This document shows, in pieces, positions 8,941 to 19,122 of a stretch of 64,000 bases of DNA. The notes beneath the pieces were generated by a model, which worked only from the letters and a program-made list of their open reading frames with translations, made no database searches and was not told the origin of the DNA. The number at the start of each line of letters is the position of its first letter. Positions within the stretch are counted from its first letter, which is position 1. Origin of the DNA: Blastomussa wellsi (taxonomy: Eukaryota; Cnidaria; Anthozoa; Scleractinia; Plerogyridae). Made by a program: the position numbers and the translations under genes. The DNA lies in contig OX393562.1 of assembly GCA_947652115.1 (NCBI GenBank), positions 9,431,051-9,495,050 of the forward strand, read 5' to 3'.

Positions 8941-9079
8941 AGTGAGTCTTCCAGACATTTCGAAATCTCGACTTCAGCGATGAAGAAGCAATGTGTAAAC
9001 AAAACTTCGCCGGGAGCTTAAAAACAGGAAACTAAAACGGTGATGATCAGGTGGTATTCATTTGACTCCGGCTTTACTA
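8788..9079. repeat. Inverted repeat, ~95-bp arms
   Basis: The arm 8788-8885 (AAGCCGGAGGTAAACAAATA onward) is repeated as reverse complement at 8982-9079 with only a few differences, around a ~95-nt loop. It could fold into a long stem or be the relic of an inverted duplication at the edge of copy A. Confidence 0.8.
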
Positions 9080-9093
9080 CTCCAACTAAAGCT

Positions 9094-9480
9094 TAAATGT
9101 TAGATTATGATAACATGGTCAAGGCTTTGAGGCTAAGCTGGTTAAAACGAATAGTCGACCCAAATTATTTTGGTTTTTGGAAGTCTTATCTTGGTTATCT
9201 TCTGGTCAACGAAGGGGGGTTATTTCAGTGCAATTACGATATCAACCGATTAACAATCTCAACAATTTTCTACCAAGAATTATTGGATTGGTGGTCAAAT
9301 TAAGAGAAGTCAAGGATGCCGAAAATATATTGCAAGTATATTTTATGGAACAACAAAGAAATAAAGATCGACGGCAAAAGTGTCTTTTATAAACATTTCA
9401 TTGATAATAATATCATATTGGTGGTTTTCATACGACCGAAACATGTCTTGCAAATGTAGTTTCAAATGTGTCGTTATTTT
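9094..9480 (+). pseudogene. L1/Tx1-like LINE ORF2 fragment (post-RT region)
   Basis: The frame at 9097-9303 reads MVKALRLSWLKRIV and GGLFQCNYDINRL, the same blocks (MEKALKIAWINRI; GGLAFLMNCRYDTK) seen downstream of the RT in the intact-length LINE at 55986-56255. It continues in another frame to about 9480. It is degenerate and truncated at both ends, then resumes at about 10400 after an insertion carrying a SINE. Confidence 0.65.
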
Positions 9481-9982
9481 TATAAAAATTGTCACACTAT
9501 CAAAAACTGACTTCGAAACAATTCATCTACAGAAACGAATTTCAGCGAGTGTAGATGACAAAGAAATAAAAAATTTCAAAGTCTCAAGCCTGTGTGGTGT
9601 CCCATTCTCAAGTTAATTGCCAAAAAGTTCCACGCAAATTTACAAAGCTTACTATGGAGACGCCATATTTGTGTCCTTCCTAGGGGCACAAATATGGCTG
9701 CTGTGATGCACACGAAACCATCTGGAATTCAATTGTGCTATAATAGCGACTCCTTTTGGCTCATGAGCTATTAAACTTACACATAAACACCACTTATTAT
9801 ATCTGAAATGTTAAGACACCTGAAAATCGAAAGGATAGGCTCTTTCTGAACAAAATAGTTTTGCCACGGTTCTCAGCTTGATATCACATATGGCCGAGAA
9901 CTCAAATATTCAAGATGCTCTGTTTTCAAAACGAAGGGTATTATAGAGCTAGCAATTTGCGAAAAGATATATTTTTAGTTAG

Positions 9983-10301
9983 CCTTACACCTAGTGGGGA
10001 GGCGCAGTGGCCTAATGGTTAGTGCGCTGGACTCTGGATCGGACGGTCCAGGTTCGAGTACTGGCCGGGGCACTGCGTTGTGTTCTTGGGCAAGACACTT
10101 TACTCTCACAGTGCCTCTCTTCACCCAGGTGTACAAATGGGTACCGGCGAATTTACTGCTGGGGGGTAACCCTGCGATGGACTAGCATCCCATACAGGGG
10201 GGAGTAGAAATACTCTCTGTCGCTTCATGCTTCGGAAACCGGGGATAAGCTCCGGCCTGATGGGCCACTAGGCCCGACAGCAGACTTACCTTACACCTAG
10301 T
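9983..10301 (+). mobile_element. tRNA-derived SINE with perfect 13-bp target-site duplication
   Basis: The body 9996-10288 begins GGGGAGGCGCAGTGGCCTAA. Pol III A-box-like TGGCCTAATGGTTAGTG and B-box GGTTCGAGTAC sit in the first 75 nt, followed by a non-tRNA body. It is flanked by CCTTACACCTAGT at 9983-9995 and 10289-10301, identical on both sides, which fixes the insertion boundaries. The perfect duplication indicates a fairly recent insertion into older LINE DNA. Confidence 0.9.
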
Positions 10302-10399
10302 CGCAACGAAAACTTAGGAGGCATTGCGAATTTTGATTTCAGAATTTTATGACGTCACATGAAAACCAAGAATACACAACTCATCTGCTTTATGAGATG

Positions 10400-11425
10400 A
10401 CAAATATTGAGTCTTTCAATGTGGTCAGGGTTGCAGGATTGAAGAACTCTAACTTCTTGGTATGGACAGGTCTAAGGCAATAAGTTCCACTGAAACTGCG
10501 TCTTCATATGCCCAACTTCGAGAATATACTTGATGTAGAAAATTCTAAGTGCTGTGATTATTATCATTATCTTATAAAACAAAAATACGAAAAACCAAAT
10601 AAATGGACAAGTTGAGAGAAGAATTTAATCTAGAGGATGAGAAGCTTTCGGAGGCATTCGCAATGCCACTGAGAGTTGCAAATGAACCTTATCTACATTC
10701 CTTTCAGTATAAAGTATTAAATTCTATTCTACATATAAATGAATTACTTTGTAAGATAGGCTATATTTCTGACCCAACCGGCTCCTTCTGTCATCAGACT
10801 ACTGAAACCATATCTCATTTTTTCTTTGACTGTTCTGTTTCTACTTCCTTTTGTAATGAGATTTGTGAAAAAATTTAAATACCGAGCTGAAAATTTACCA
10901 TCACCCTCATTTGCCACAACTCATGATGAAATCGACATTGCTGGACTTAGCAGTATGTGGGACGCATGTCACATAAGAACTCAGTAAAAATGACCTAGTT
11001 CTCCAGGAGTTCTTGTAGCTCAGTGGATAGAGCGCCCGCCCGGTGTTCGGGAGGTCATGGGTTCAATTCCTGTCGGGGACTCAGAATTTTTCTTTGTCCC
11101 ACGCTTGTGTCATGTTGATAAACTCGTCTTTCATAAACTTAATAGTTGCGATAGCCTCTCGTTAGAATATCGTGATATTATATTAGGGTTTTTAACGGAG
11201 GAGATGGATCTGCTGAACTACATACTCATTTTAGGAAAAACGTACTTGTGGACTTGCCGGTGTGAAGAAATGAAACCATCTTTCAGCCACTTTGAAAGAA
11301 TTTTATTAAATAAATATCAAACCGAAAAATATACTTCTTTTAAATCAAATAACATCAATTTGTTTAAGAAGAAATGGAGAATTTTTGAAGAAATGATTCT
11401 TAAGTCCACAATTATGTTAAACTAG
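10400..11425 (+). pseudogene. L1/Tx1-like LINE ORF2 C-terminal fragment with Cys/His motif
   Basis: The frame 10603-10878 includes FQYKVLNSILHINELLCKIG, then SFCHQTTETISHFFFDC, the Cys/His zinc-binding region found after the RT of L1-like elements. The LINE at 56309-57085 has the counterpart LCTFCKIEKQTINHLLVDC. The element's C-terminus (ILGKTYLWTCRCEE, FKKKWRIFEEMIL) resumes at 11150-11425 after a tRNA-like insertion. Together with 9094-9480 this is one old, doubly interrupted LINE. Confidence 0.65.
11010..11110 (+). mobile_element. tRNA-like SINE fragment
   Basis: TGTAGCTCAGTGGATAGAGC (A-box-like D arm) and GGGTTCAATTCC (B-box/T arm) with tRNA spacing, followed by CAGAATTTTTCTTTGTCCCACG. 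A cloverleaf can be drawn, but the position before the anticodon is C instead of the invariant T and the T stem has wobble pairs, so it is not a convincing working tRNA gene. Most likely a SINE head inserted in the LINE fragment. Confidence 0.6.
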
Positions 11426-11779
11426 GTGTTTTATTAACTCTAATAACAATTGCTAGGTATTTATTTAGTTACCTTTTTTACTTGTTTAACCCATTTAGCT
11501 GTAGTAAATACATGATTGTGGAAATGATCTATCAGATTGTATGTAAAAATGTAATATGTAATAAAGAAGGGTTGAGGAAAAAATGCCAACAAAAGCTACC
11601 GTGACTATCATTGTTTTGCTTATTAAATATGTGCATATCCATGTCAAATGGAATGCCGGTGTCATCATCTTTTTACCTGTTTTCCTGTGGAGGGTCACAT
11701 ATCATAAGCAAATGGATATCCATTAACAAAACAATCATGTACACCATATAGCATTTAATCACGTAAGAATAAGTCTTAC

Positions 11780-11990
11780 CATCTAAGAGAGACTGCCTCC
11801 AGACATCCCAAATCTTTTTAACAGAGGCAGAAAGAACTTCAGCTAAACCACCAAATGGTGGGTCCATCACTAAAACTAACTTCTCCCTTCTCAAAAATGA
11901 GTTGAATACTTCTTCACTTGCATGGTTTCCAAAGAAGAAATGGTTAAACATATTGTACCAGATGAATTTGGATGCTGGGAAAAATTGACC
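11780..11990 (-). CDS. ZCCHC4: Single exon of a ZCCHC4-like rRNA N6-adenine methyltransferase
   Basis: A 211-nt open exon flanked by an acceptor (ATTATTATAG before 11990) and a donor (G/GTAAGACT after 11780). The peptide contains YNMFNHFFFGN and LVMDPPFGGLAEVLSA. DPPF is the catalytic motif of class I N6-adenine methyltransferases, and the surrounding blocks fit ZCCHC4, which methylates 28S rRNA (established for the family). Other exons are not identified here, so they may lie in the intervening repeats or outside the window, or this may be an isolated duplicate. The symbol is by recognition, not by search. Confidence 0.65.
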
Positions 11991-11999
11991 CTATAATAA

Positions 12000-13290
12000 T
12001 GAGAAAAATCATCATAATTAATAGTTATTCTTTGAAATCGAGGTGAATATTTGAAGAATATTTATCAAGCCACAAATTAAAAGTGTCAAGGTAAATATTC
12101 TGCCCTATTCACCGAGACTGAAAAGAACAATAATTTTTTTAGTATATTATACACATGAAGCGATCTCAACGACAGACTATTTTGTCTTTTTCAAAAGGAA
12201 ATCATTAACTCTTTTACATTTTACCTTCTAATTTCATGTAACATTCACCAGCAAAAAGGACGTACGGATTTTTATTCACGAGTTGCAAAACTTTGGAAAA
12301 TGAACGAGTGAGCGCAGTAAACGAGTGAGTTTTCCAAGGTTTTGCGACGAGTGAATAACAATAACTATGCAGTAATTTGTTTATTATATATAATGAGTAC
12401 TCAACCGTCGTAAACTTAAAGCGATTTTTTTCTAGTAGGTGATTAGAGTTAAATGCAGCGCAAGGAAAACAAAGCTGCAAATGCATTCTGATGACCTTCC
12501 AAGCGAGATCTGTTTTAAACAGAAAAGGAAAATATGGCAGCAACAAGCTATCGTAAACAAGAACTTTATTAACACACTGTGTTAATACTTTTTAAAAGAA
12601 AAACTTTTGCTATCTCATCGAGAACCGTCGCTATAAGTAGATAAGTAAACTACTGCAAATTAACTGGTGAATTTTTGAACAAAAATTGTTATAACACAAG
12701 GAGTTGGTTCATTAAACAATAATCACAACGCAAATCCATATTCAAAAGTGCAACATTTACTTTACCCTTGTGCCCAAGAGTGCTTGAATTTTCTTAGAAA
12801 GTCCACAGCTGCGTTGTATCAAAGCTACAATGAAAGTCTTTCATTTCTTGGCTTTCCCTTATCAACATTTAATTTGCAATTGTCTTCGCTCCACCTGAAG
12901 AACGATTTTAGCATAACTGTGTTCTTCAGGTTTTGCTTGGCGTGTTTCTGATGGCTTTCCTTTCCATAAAGTTCTCAAAAGTTCAAAATTTGTAGCCAAA
13001 ACATAAACTGTATTTGAGAGCATGCAAACTTGCCGCTCATTGTTTTCACAATCTTGTTGGAAACGATTTGAATTCCCGTGCTCTGATTGATCAGATCGTT
13101 CTACTCTTGATGCTGATTGGTTATAGTCTTCACATGTGAAGAAAGCTATACGCGAAGCTGATTGGACGTATCGCTTTACTCACATGTGAAAATATAGCAA
13201 ATATAGAAATCTACTTGCAAGGTTTATTGCCTAAAATTTTCACTATGTCTATAATAAATAATTATTCTCAACTACGACTAGAAATCACTC
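12000..13290. other. No gene seen; noncoding, AT-rich
   Basis: Holds scattered repeat-like sequence: a near-palindromic CGAGTGAGCGCAGTAAACGAG block around 12305-12330, and a CACATGTGAA pair at about 13120 and 13180. The longest frame (12214-12546, minus) is low-complexity hydrophobic and overlaps the repeat. It may be intron or flank of the ZCCHC4-like gene. Confidence 0.4.
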
Positions 13291-13299
13291 TTTCAACCG

Positions 13300-13590
13300 A
13301 ACTCCCCCTCCTGCATAAACTTGGGGCACTAGGGGGATTGCTCTGTCTGATATCACTTGATGAATAAAACCCTTTCCAAGATGTGTGCTGTTTACAACAG
13401 TGAAACCTTTTGGATTTCCTGGACATTTACAATGTGTTTCCTGGAATTTCACTAATAAACTTCTCTGTGCATTTCTTAATCACTCCTAGTGCACTTATTA
13501 CTATTGGGATTACTTGTGTCTTCATTTTGCCACATTCTTGTAATTTCAATTCAAGATCTTACTGTCGTCAGCGCCCCCACGTAATCAAGC
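13300..13590 (-). pseudogene. Non-LTR retrotransposon ORF2 C-terminal fragment
   Basis: The minus strand reads DLELKLQECGKMKTQVIPIV followed by ISALGVIKKCTEKF, the small conserved block that follows the RT in several LINE clades (a 'K-x-V-I-P-I-V-I-x-A-L-G' pattern), with stops before and after. A short dead fragment. Confidence 0.5.
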
Positions 13591-13639
13591 GAGGGGTTTT
13601 GGAATTCATTCATAGACTAATCAAGTGATCCTTCTCCAA

Positions 13640-16430
13640 TGCAAAAGTGTGACCCGAGACAGCCCAAACCGCCTTTGAAAAAACCATTTTAAAGGGCATG
13701 AAACTCACTTAAAAAAATTCATAACACATCTGAGCAAGCAAGTGGCAAACGCAGAGGTACATACTATTAAGAGGTGCACAACCTTTGTCATGCAACAGCA
13801 TTATCACCATTATTTTGTCACTGACTTTCAGGGAATTTAAAGGGACACTGACTTTCCTTTTCTTTTAAAGTAAAATGATAGAGCACCTACAGCAAATTGA
13901 CTAAGGGTGCATTTCTTTAAAGAAATCCAAGATTGGATTCTTAAATCCGAAAACAGATTTTGCGTTTCTTTATTAAAGTGTACATGACGCGAAAAATATT
14001 TTCTACTTATTTGAAAGGCCTTTCAAAATTCAGAAGAATGGAGATTTTCTTTTTAAAATATCTTTTTTCGTTTTAGAGATATTGACATTTTTCTATTATG
14101 CAAATTAGATCAGTGATGATGTCAGCTGGTTTGAACTAAAATATGGTAAAATACTGAATAAACAATATCTCTAAAACTATTGATGCAGTGTTCTTGAAAC
14201 TTGGCACCACAAATGTACATCACAAAAGAAACAAAATGATACCCTTAGTGCTGTTACCATGACAACAGTTTTGCAGCTGGTACTGTCTTACTAAAAACTG
14301 AAATTCCCAGTTTTTGCTTAAACCAAGAATCATCTACCACAGCCAATCCAATGATGGGAATTGAGGCAATATGGGAACCATGTCTGTTCCAAGTAGGACC
14401 CTTTGTCTCTCTTTAACAATTGCAAATGGAGATATTTGTTTTTTTTTTTTTGACAGGGAGACTAGAGCTGAAAGAGTTGCTAAGTTTACTAACTGTTTTC
14501 ATAATTGATATAGATCGTTTTCACGCAACCTTGTATGAGAGACCCTAAGAACGAGGTTGGTTTTCACGTGGCCTCACATTCTCATCCCCAGAGCCACTTG
14601 TCCCTCTTAGCCGGCTAGGCCTGTGCACAAGCAACAAGTGTCTCTGGGGACACATGATTAAAACGGCTGATGTGATTGGACTCCCTTTGTTTGATTTCAG
14701 CGAATCAAATCATGTGTCCCCAGAGCCACTTGTTCCTCGTGCACTCTAAACTAAACTCTATTTTTATGCAAATTTTGTGCAACAATTTTGTACTGTTTAG
14801 TCCACCAATATGGCTGCCTTATCACGCGAGTGAAAACCACCTATATCATATAGAATTACTCTACTTGAAAAATGTACAATGTACAAACATTCTAACTTGA
14901 GAAATAATGTGCAATCTGATGCGTTGAAGCCCTGATTTACTGCACATCACCGTGCAATCTGGAATTGCTAAGTTGTAAATAACAAGCAAGTGCTCTGAAA
15001 TTAATAGTGTGTATCACAAGTGTAGGACATAGTATAAAAGTCAATTACATTGACCATAATGAGAATGGTTGAATTGTTCATGGTTCATTTATGTTGAAGG
15101 TAAGAATGAAAAATAACAACAAATGCTCATATAATATTTATAGTCCTTTACTTTCAACTACAACAATAAGCAAAATTAAGTAGAACATTAATATAAAATG
15201 AACAACAAGCTAAACAATAAAACAGAAAAAGGCAGCTAGTCTTTAGTAAGATGTTTTCCAATGCATGTTGCCTACAGTTTTAAAGATTATAACTCAGGTA
15301 CAGCCAACCACAACTTCAACAAATATAGGACATAACTCGTGTCGCGAACGACAAATATAAACCCATGAAATTTACGTTCCTCAAAGGGGAGTTATAGAAC
15401 TCTTCGAAAAACCTATCTGCCACCAGTTGATCGCCGTTGAAATTAATAGAGTTGGAACTAGTCACCAACGGTGCTACAGCAGAATCACAGGAGAAACCAT
15501 TGGATGCGCCATTACACAAACACCTTGATTTCACAATCGACTAAACCTTTCGGCGACAGCTCAAAACCCTGCAAGATTCTTTGTCAACAACATTTTGGCA
15601 TCTTCGCTGAAAGCTGTGCCCGGTTGAGATAAAAGGAAGAAAGCATTGTATAATCGCCAATTGAAGATATCAATACGATCCAAATCGAAGCGACAACCGT
15701 GGGAAAACGAGTCTGCAATGTCCTGTGTTTAAACTACGTGTCAGTCAGCGGTTAACCAGAGTAATTGATCGATTTCTGAACGAGGGCAGTTCGAAGAAGC
15801 GAAAATGACTGTGAAATTGGATATTTTTCAATGAGGACGCTAATCTGTCAGGAAATCCTTACAATTTAAGCATATACCGGTCTTTACAAAGATAAAGGAG
15901 GCTTCGAGTCTTTTCTGTATGCTTTCGCTCTGACTTCGTTGGATTTCCATGGATTCCCGAAAACAGGACTTACATAGACGACAATATAATGGTTACTATA
16001 TTACATATAGTAACCACAAAAATGGCAAATGCCTGGAGGTGTGTCTGGGGGGGATGGTAACAAGTAGAATTGAACCATGCATTATCTAGACTTTCCAGTG
16101 TTCATTTATCTAGTTTCAACTTTTCAAACTGTCCATTTATTTATTAATCACAAAAGAACACTAAATGCAAGGCTAAAAACACGACAAGCGCCTTGAAGAG
16201 GAAAACGAAACGCGAATGTTAAGAATAAAGGAAACTCTAAAACACTACAAATAACTTCAACTTGAACGATGTTTGAAAAGGCATGTACAAAACACCGTAC
16301 TTCAAAGGAACACAACTATAAAACAATATTATTGGGAATGAAATAAATGGTTTACAGTGCTGAAATAATATTAGCTACTCCCTAGTGCTTTTTCCAGGAG
16401 CATCAAAATTTAACTGTATTTGTTTAGTAA
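13640..16430. other. No gene seen; noncoding with small inverted repeats
   Basis: About 2.8 kb without a supported gene. CCCCAGAGCCACTTGT near 14585 is inverted as ACAAGTGTCTCTGGGG near 14635 and repeated again near 14715 beside ATCATGTGTC, consistent with a degraded foldback MITE (about 14585-14735). A frame at 15316-15534 (minus) has no recognisable motif. Confidence 0.4.
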
Positions 16431-16437
16431 AATCACC

Positions 16438-17140
16438 CTAAAAACTGTCTTCTTTCCGCATTCGAGAAAGCATTTTTTCAGTATCTTTGGAATTTCGCTC
16501 TCTTGGGATGACTTCAAAGTGTGAAGAACTGGCAACCGAAATTCTACTGTTACAATACTTTTTGACAGCACTATTGTACATTTTCTCTAGAAGGGTTATG
16601 TCTACGGCATCCATGGCAGTTACATGAAACATACATTCATTGAAAAGAAGCTCTGCTAACGTCGACCAAGGTGGTGCAATGACGACTACACCTCTGCTTT
16701 CCATAAAATGGCTTTCTGACCCTGCCAAGACATCGCTTCCAATCGGCCTTCCTGGAAACGGGATCAGAGGCCACTGAAGACACAACCGTTTGCTTGCCAT
16801 AGGGATTGCCACAGTTAAAACAAGCACACATACTTGTACAACCCTTCACACTCTGGAGACACTTACATCTGTCCTTGTAAATGTGTTCTTTGCACTTCCT
16901 CTACCACACCTACAACCTACTGCCACGAGTTGCTTGAGTACTCCTTCAGGCTGCAAATGATCTTTGACTTGGTTTGAATCAGTGTAAAGCACCGTAGATG
17001 CTACCAAAGGTGCCACAGAGGTTTCGTGCTGTGCCTCTATTGTGGCATAATAATGCCCATCGCCAACCCTTTGGTATGCAATATACAATGCGACATTAGT
17101 CAAGGCGGTTTCCCTGGGAATAACAGGAATGACTGGAAAA
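16438..17140 (-). pseudogene. Decayed gene with Cys-rich (CXC-like) C-terminal motif
   Basis: The minus strand reads NVALYIAYQRVGDGHYYATI, a linker, then CRCGRGSAKNTF and, after a shift near 16850, GCTSMCACFNCGNPYG, followed after a further shift by a frame to 16438. The Cys spacing (C-x-C-G ... C-x3-C-x-C-x2-C) resembles CXC-type zinc motifs found in repeat-borne proteins. An acceptor-like TTATTCCCAG precedes the first block, so it could be a terminal exon. Two frameshifts make it a pseudogene. Family uncertain. Confidence 0.4.
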
Positions 17141-17262
17141 TTCTCAATATACAATATTCGTATTCCCCGACAGCCCTGGGGCAAGAGCCTTCTGAACATG
17201 AATGCGGGGCTAATGCGGGGAACCTCGCTCAAAAATACAAAGAAACATGAGGAAAATTAGAG
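17120..17262 (-). repeat. Interspersed repeat, inverted partner at 23155-23275
   Basis: The reverse complement of this stretch (GAGCGAGGTTCCCCGCATTA ... TCATGTTCAGAAGGCT ... TCGGGGAATACGAA) matches 23155-23275 at most positions over ~110 bp. It underlies the first codons of the apparent ORF at 17232, so those codons are not gene sequence. Confidence 0.7.
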
Positions 17263-17452
17263 AAGGGGTGGCGGAAAACCAAAATAGCATTCAATGCTGC
17301 AAGGCTGTAGAGCTTATAGGTGATTTGCAGGCTAGAGGAATACCAGTATTAAACAAAAATGCCAAAAAATGTGGCAGGAATGACAGAAAAGGCTTGCACG
17401 GCTTCTTGTACTCGTCACACACACAAGTTGTTTACTTTCTTCTTTGCAATTC

Positions 17453-17687
17453 TGTTACAGTCTTTCCTGTAAAACCGTGAACATCACAAATGTATATGGA
17501 ATGTTATTGTGTTACAAGAAAAAAGCCAATCAGGTGTGAGAAAACTAAACCACAAACACCAACGGTAATTAGTTTGTGGTTTTGAGGTTTGTTCGCATGT
17601 CCTGAACTTTGCTGTGATTGGTCACCAGATAATCAACATTCCTGAAATATTTCAGGTGTTCACAGTTTTACGGGAAAGACTGTAATT
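17453..17687. mobile_element. MITE with 26-29-bp TIRs and TA target duplication (Tc1/mariner-like)
   Basis: CAGTCTTTCCTGTAAAACCG at 17458 onward is mirrored by CGGGAAAGACTG ending at 17683; the 29-bp arms 17455-17483 and 17657-17685 differ at only two positions. Each CAGTC end is preceded or followed by TA, the target duplication of Tc1/mariner-type transposases. No ORF inside, so non-autonomous. Confidence 0.8.
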
Positions 17688-17862
17688 TATAGAAATTTTT
17701 TTCAGGGAGAAAATAAATGATCATCAAACTACAGAAACCACTATCGCTAAATAAACATGAAAAGCTTTGGACCTAAGGTTTGATGTATTTGGCTCAAAAC
17801 GAATTTGAAAGTTTTGGTCAGTTTAGTGATCAAACAAATATGCCGCGAGTGAGAATATTTAC

Positions 17863-18057
17863 TGGAAATTATCTCCGGTACGCAGTATAGGAGATAATGA
17901 TTTTCTACGCGTTAATTCCATGGGCATGTTGATTTATAATAGCCATTGGTTACTAGTTAATTACCCTTTGTGTCATGCGAGTATATATAGCGGTTAATGT
18001 ATTCTGTTAGTCACTCTCGCTCCCGTACGTGCTACCAGGCTCACAAGTTTCGTTTTG
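17863..18057 (+). repeat. DIRS-type element A1 repeat (5' split direct repeat)
   Basis: Matches 18856-19050 over 195 bp with very few differences, both starting TGGAAATTATCTCCGG and ending AAGTTTCGTTTTG. It carries the element's TATA box. Confidence 0.9.
17982..18009 (+). promoter_or_regulatory. TATA box and likely initiator in A1
   Basis: TATATATA at 17982-17989, then about 20 nt later TTCTGTTAGTCACTC, an initiator-like sequence. gag starts at 18063. The same core recurs in A2 (TATATATA at about 18975-18982), giving a second copy upstream of the RT exon. Confidence 0.55.
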
Positions 18058-18062
18058 AGAGA

Positions 18063-18720
18063 ATGACAGAGCCTGAAGGAGAACAGTCTGCTACCTTGCT
18101 GATGTCTGCCGATATTCAGGCTACTGTATCGAAGGCAGTAGCCGATTCAATGAGTTCAATGTCCAGGGAGAAATCTTCCCTGATAGAAGCCCGCTTTGAC
18201 AGTTTTAAGAAGCAGGTTGCCGAGGAAAACTCCTCTTCGGTCGAAGCGGCAGTTAAACGTGCGAAACGCGACCGTTACTCATTCCAAAGTAAAGGGAACG
18301 AGCAGCAATTCGACCACGCAGAGAAAGTTTTGGAAAGCCTTGAGCGTGCGAAGGATGCCCTCAAGGTCATTGCCATTCCCAAGGCAAAGACTGCCATCGA
18401 GGAAGGTATTTCTTTAGTTTCTAAAAGGATGAAAGTTATAAAAATCGCAGATAAGAGCCAGTACAGTTGGGCAACCGTTAACGAGTTCCGAAGACGAAAA
18501 GAGATTGTTTCGCTCGGAGAAGAGAGCCGAAAAGAAAGTTAAGGAGGCGAAGAGAAAGCGTACCAACCGGCCGACCCAGAGGTATCAACCCTACCCATCT
18601 GTTAACACCGATCGTCGCAGCTTTGCTTTGCCTTCTACTGCGGATTCAAGGAATCGGTTTAACCGTGGCTCCGATGTGCGCGGCCAGCCCTTTGCCCGCC
18701 AGATTGGTCCATGCTTTAAG
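18063..18720 (+). pseudogene. DIRS-type element gag, frameshifted; ends inside a zinc knuckle
   Basis: ATG 18063 (MTEPEGEQSATLLMSADIQ) opens a helical, acidic then basic protein typical of DIRS-order gag. Near 18480-18487 the reading must change frame: upstream it continues only to a stop at 18542, whereas the other frame gives SSEDEKRLFRSEKRAEKK, a basic RNA-binding-like region and GPCFK ending at 18720. CFK supplies the first Cys of a CCHC knuckle whose remainder starts at 19123. After 18720 comes ATAAGT, a donor-like hexamer with A in place of the usual G. The loss of frame makes this copy's gag defective. Confidence 0.65.
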
Positions 18721-18781
18721 ATAAGTTTTTAATTTGTTATTGTTTTTTCCCGAGCTTAACTAACTTTGTTTACCCTCTGGC

Positions 18782-18856
18782 TTTTGCCTGGTACTTGGGG
18801 CAGGCCTTATCCTCCAAGTTAATACTGTTTTATGCTATTTTTATTGAGCGTAGAAT
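18782..18856 (+). repeat. DIRS-type element B1 repeat
   Basis: 75 bp nearly identical to B2 at 22753-22827 (TTTTGCCTGGTACTTGGGGC ... GAGCGTAGAAT); abuts A2. Confidence 0.9.
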
Positions 18857-19050
18857 GGAAATTATCTCCGGTACGCAGTATAGGAGATAATGATTTTCTA
18901 CGCGTTAATTCCATGGGCATGTTGATTTATAATAGCCATTGGTTGCTAGTTAATTACCCTTTGTGTCATGCGAGTATATATAGCGGTTAATGTATTCTGT
19001 TAGTCACTCTCGCTCCAGTACGTGCTACCAGGCTCACAAGTTTCGTTTTG
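18856..19050 (+). repeat. DIRS-type element A2 repeat
   Basis: 195-bp direct copy of A1; joined head-on to B1, reproducing the end-to-end junction expected of the circular intermediate used by tyrosine-recombinase retrotransposons. Confidence 0.9.
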
Positions 19051-19122
19051 TTTTATTATTATTCTGATTGCTAGATTTCGTATGCAGATCTTTTGATTGC
19101 TTTCATTTTTGTCTTATTTTAG

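Larger units (their letters stand above)
18721..19122 (+). other. Candidate spliceosomal intron containing the B1-A2 internal repeats
   Basis: Begins ATAAGT (GTAAGT with G1 changed to A) and ends in a T-rich tract with TTTTAG. Joining 18720 to 19123 keeps phase and gives a complete C-x2-C-x4-H-x4-C knuckle from Cys codons at 18712, 19123 and downstream. Both internal repeats lie inside it. Confidence 0.6.

Noticed and set aside
9996..10070. tRNA gene at the SINE head
   Set aside because: A and B boxes are present but the element has a non-tRNA body and a target-site duplication enclosing all of it.
11010..11083. Possible functional tRNA gene
   Set aside because: The cloverleaf needs C at the invariant T before the anticodon and wobble pairs in the T stem; the sequence continues into a SINE-like tail within LINE DNA.
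12214..12546. 110-aa minus-strand ORF
   Set aside because: Overlaps a repetitive CGAGTGAG-type sequence and shows no motif or codon texture of a gene.
15316..15534. 72-aa minus-strand ORF as a host exon
   Set aside because: No splice-site pair or recognisable domain; cannot be supported.
17141..17232. N-terminal extension of the CXC-like gene
   Set aside because: This stretch is an interspersed repeat also found inverted at 23155-23275, so the apparent codons are not gene sequence.
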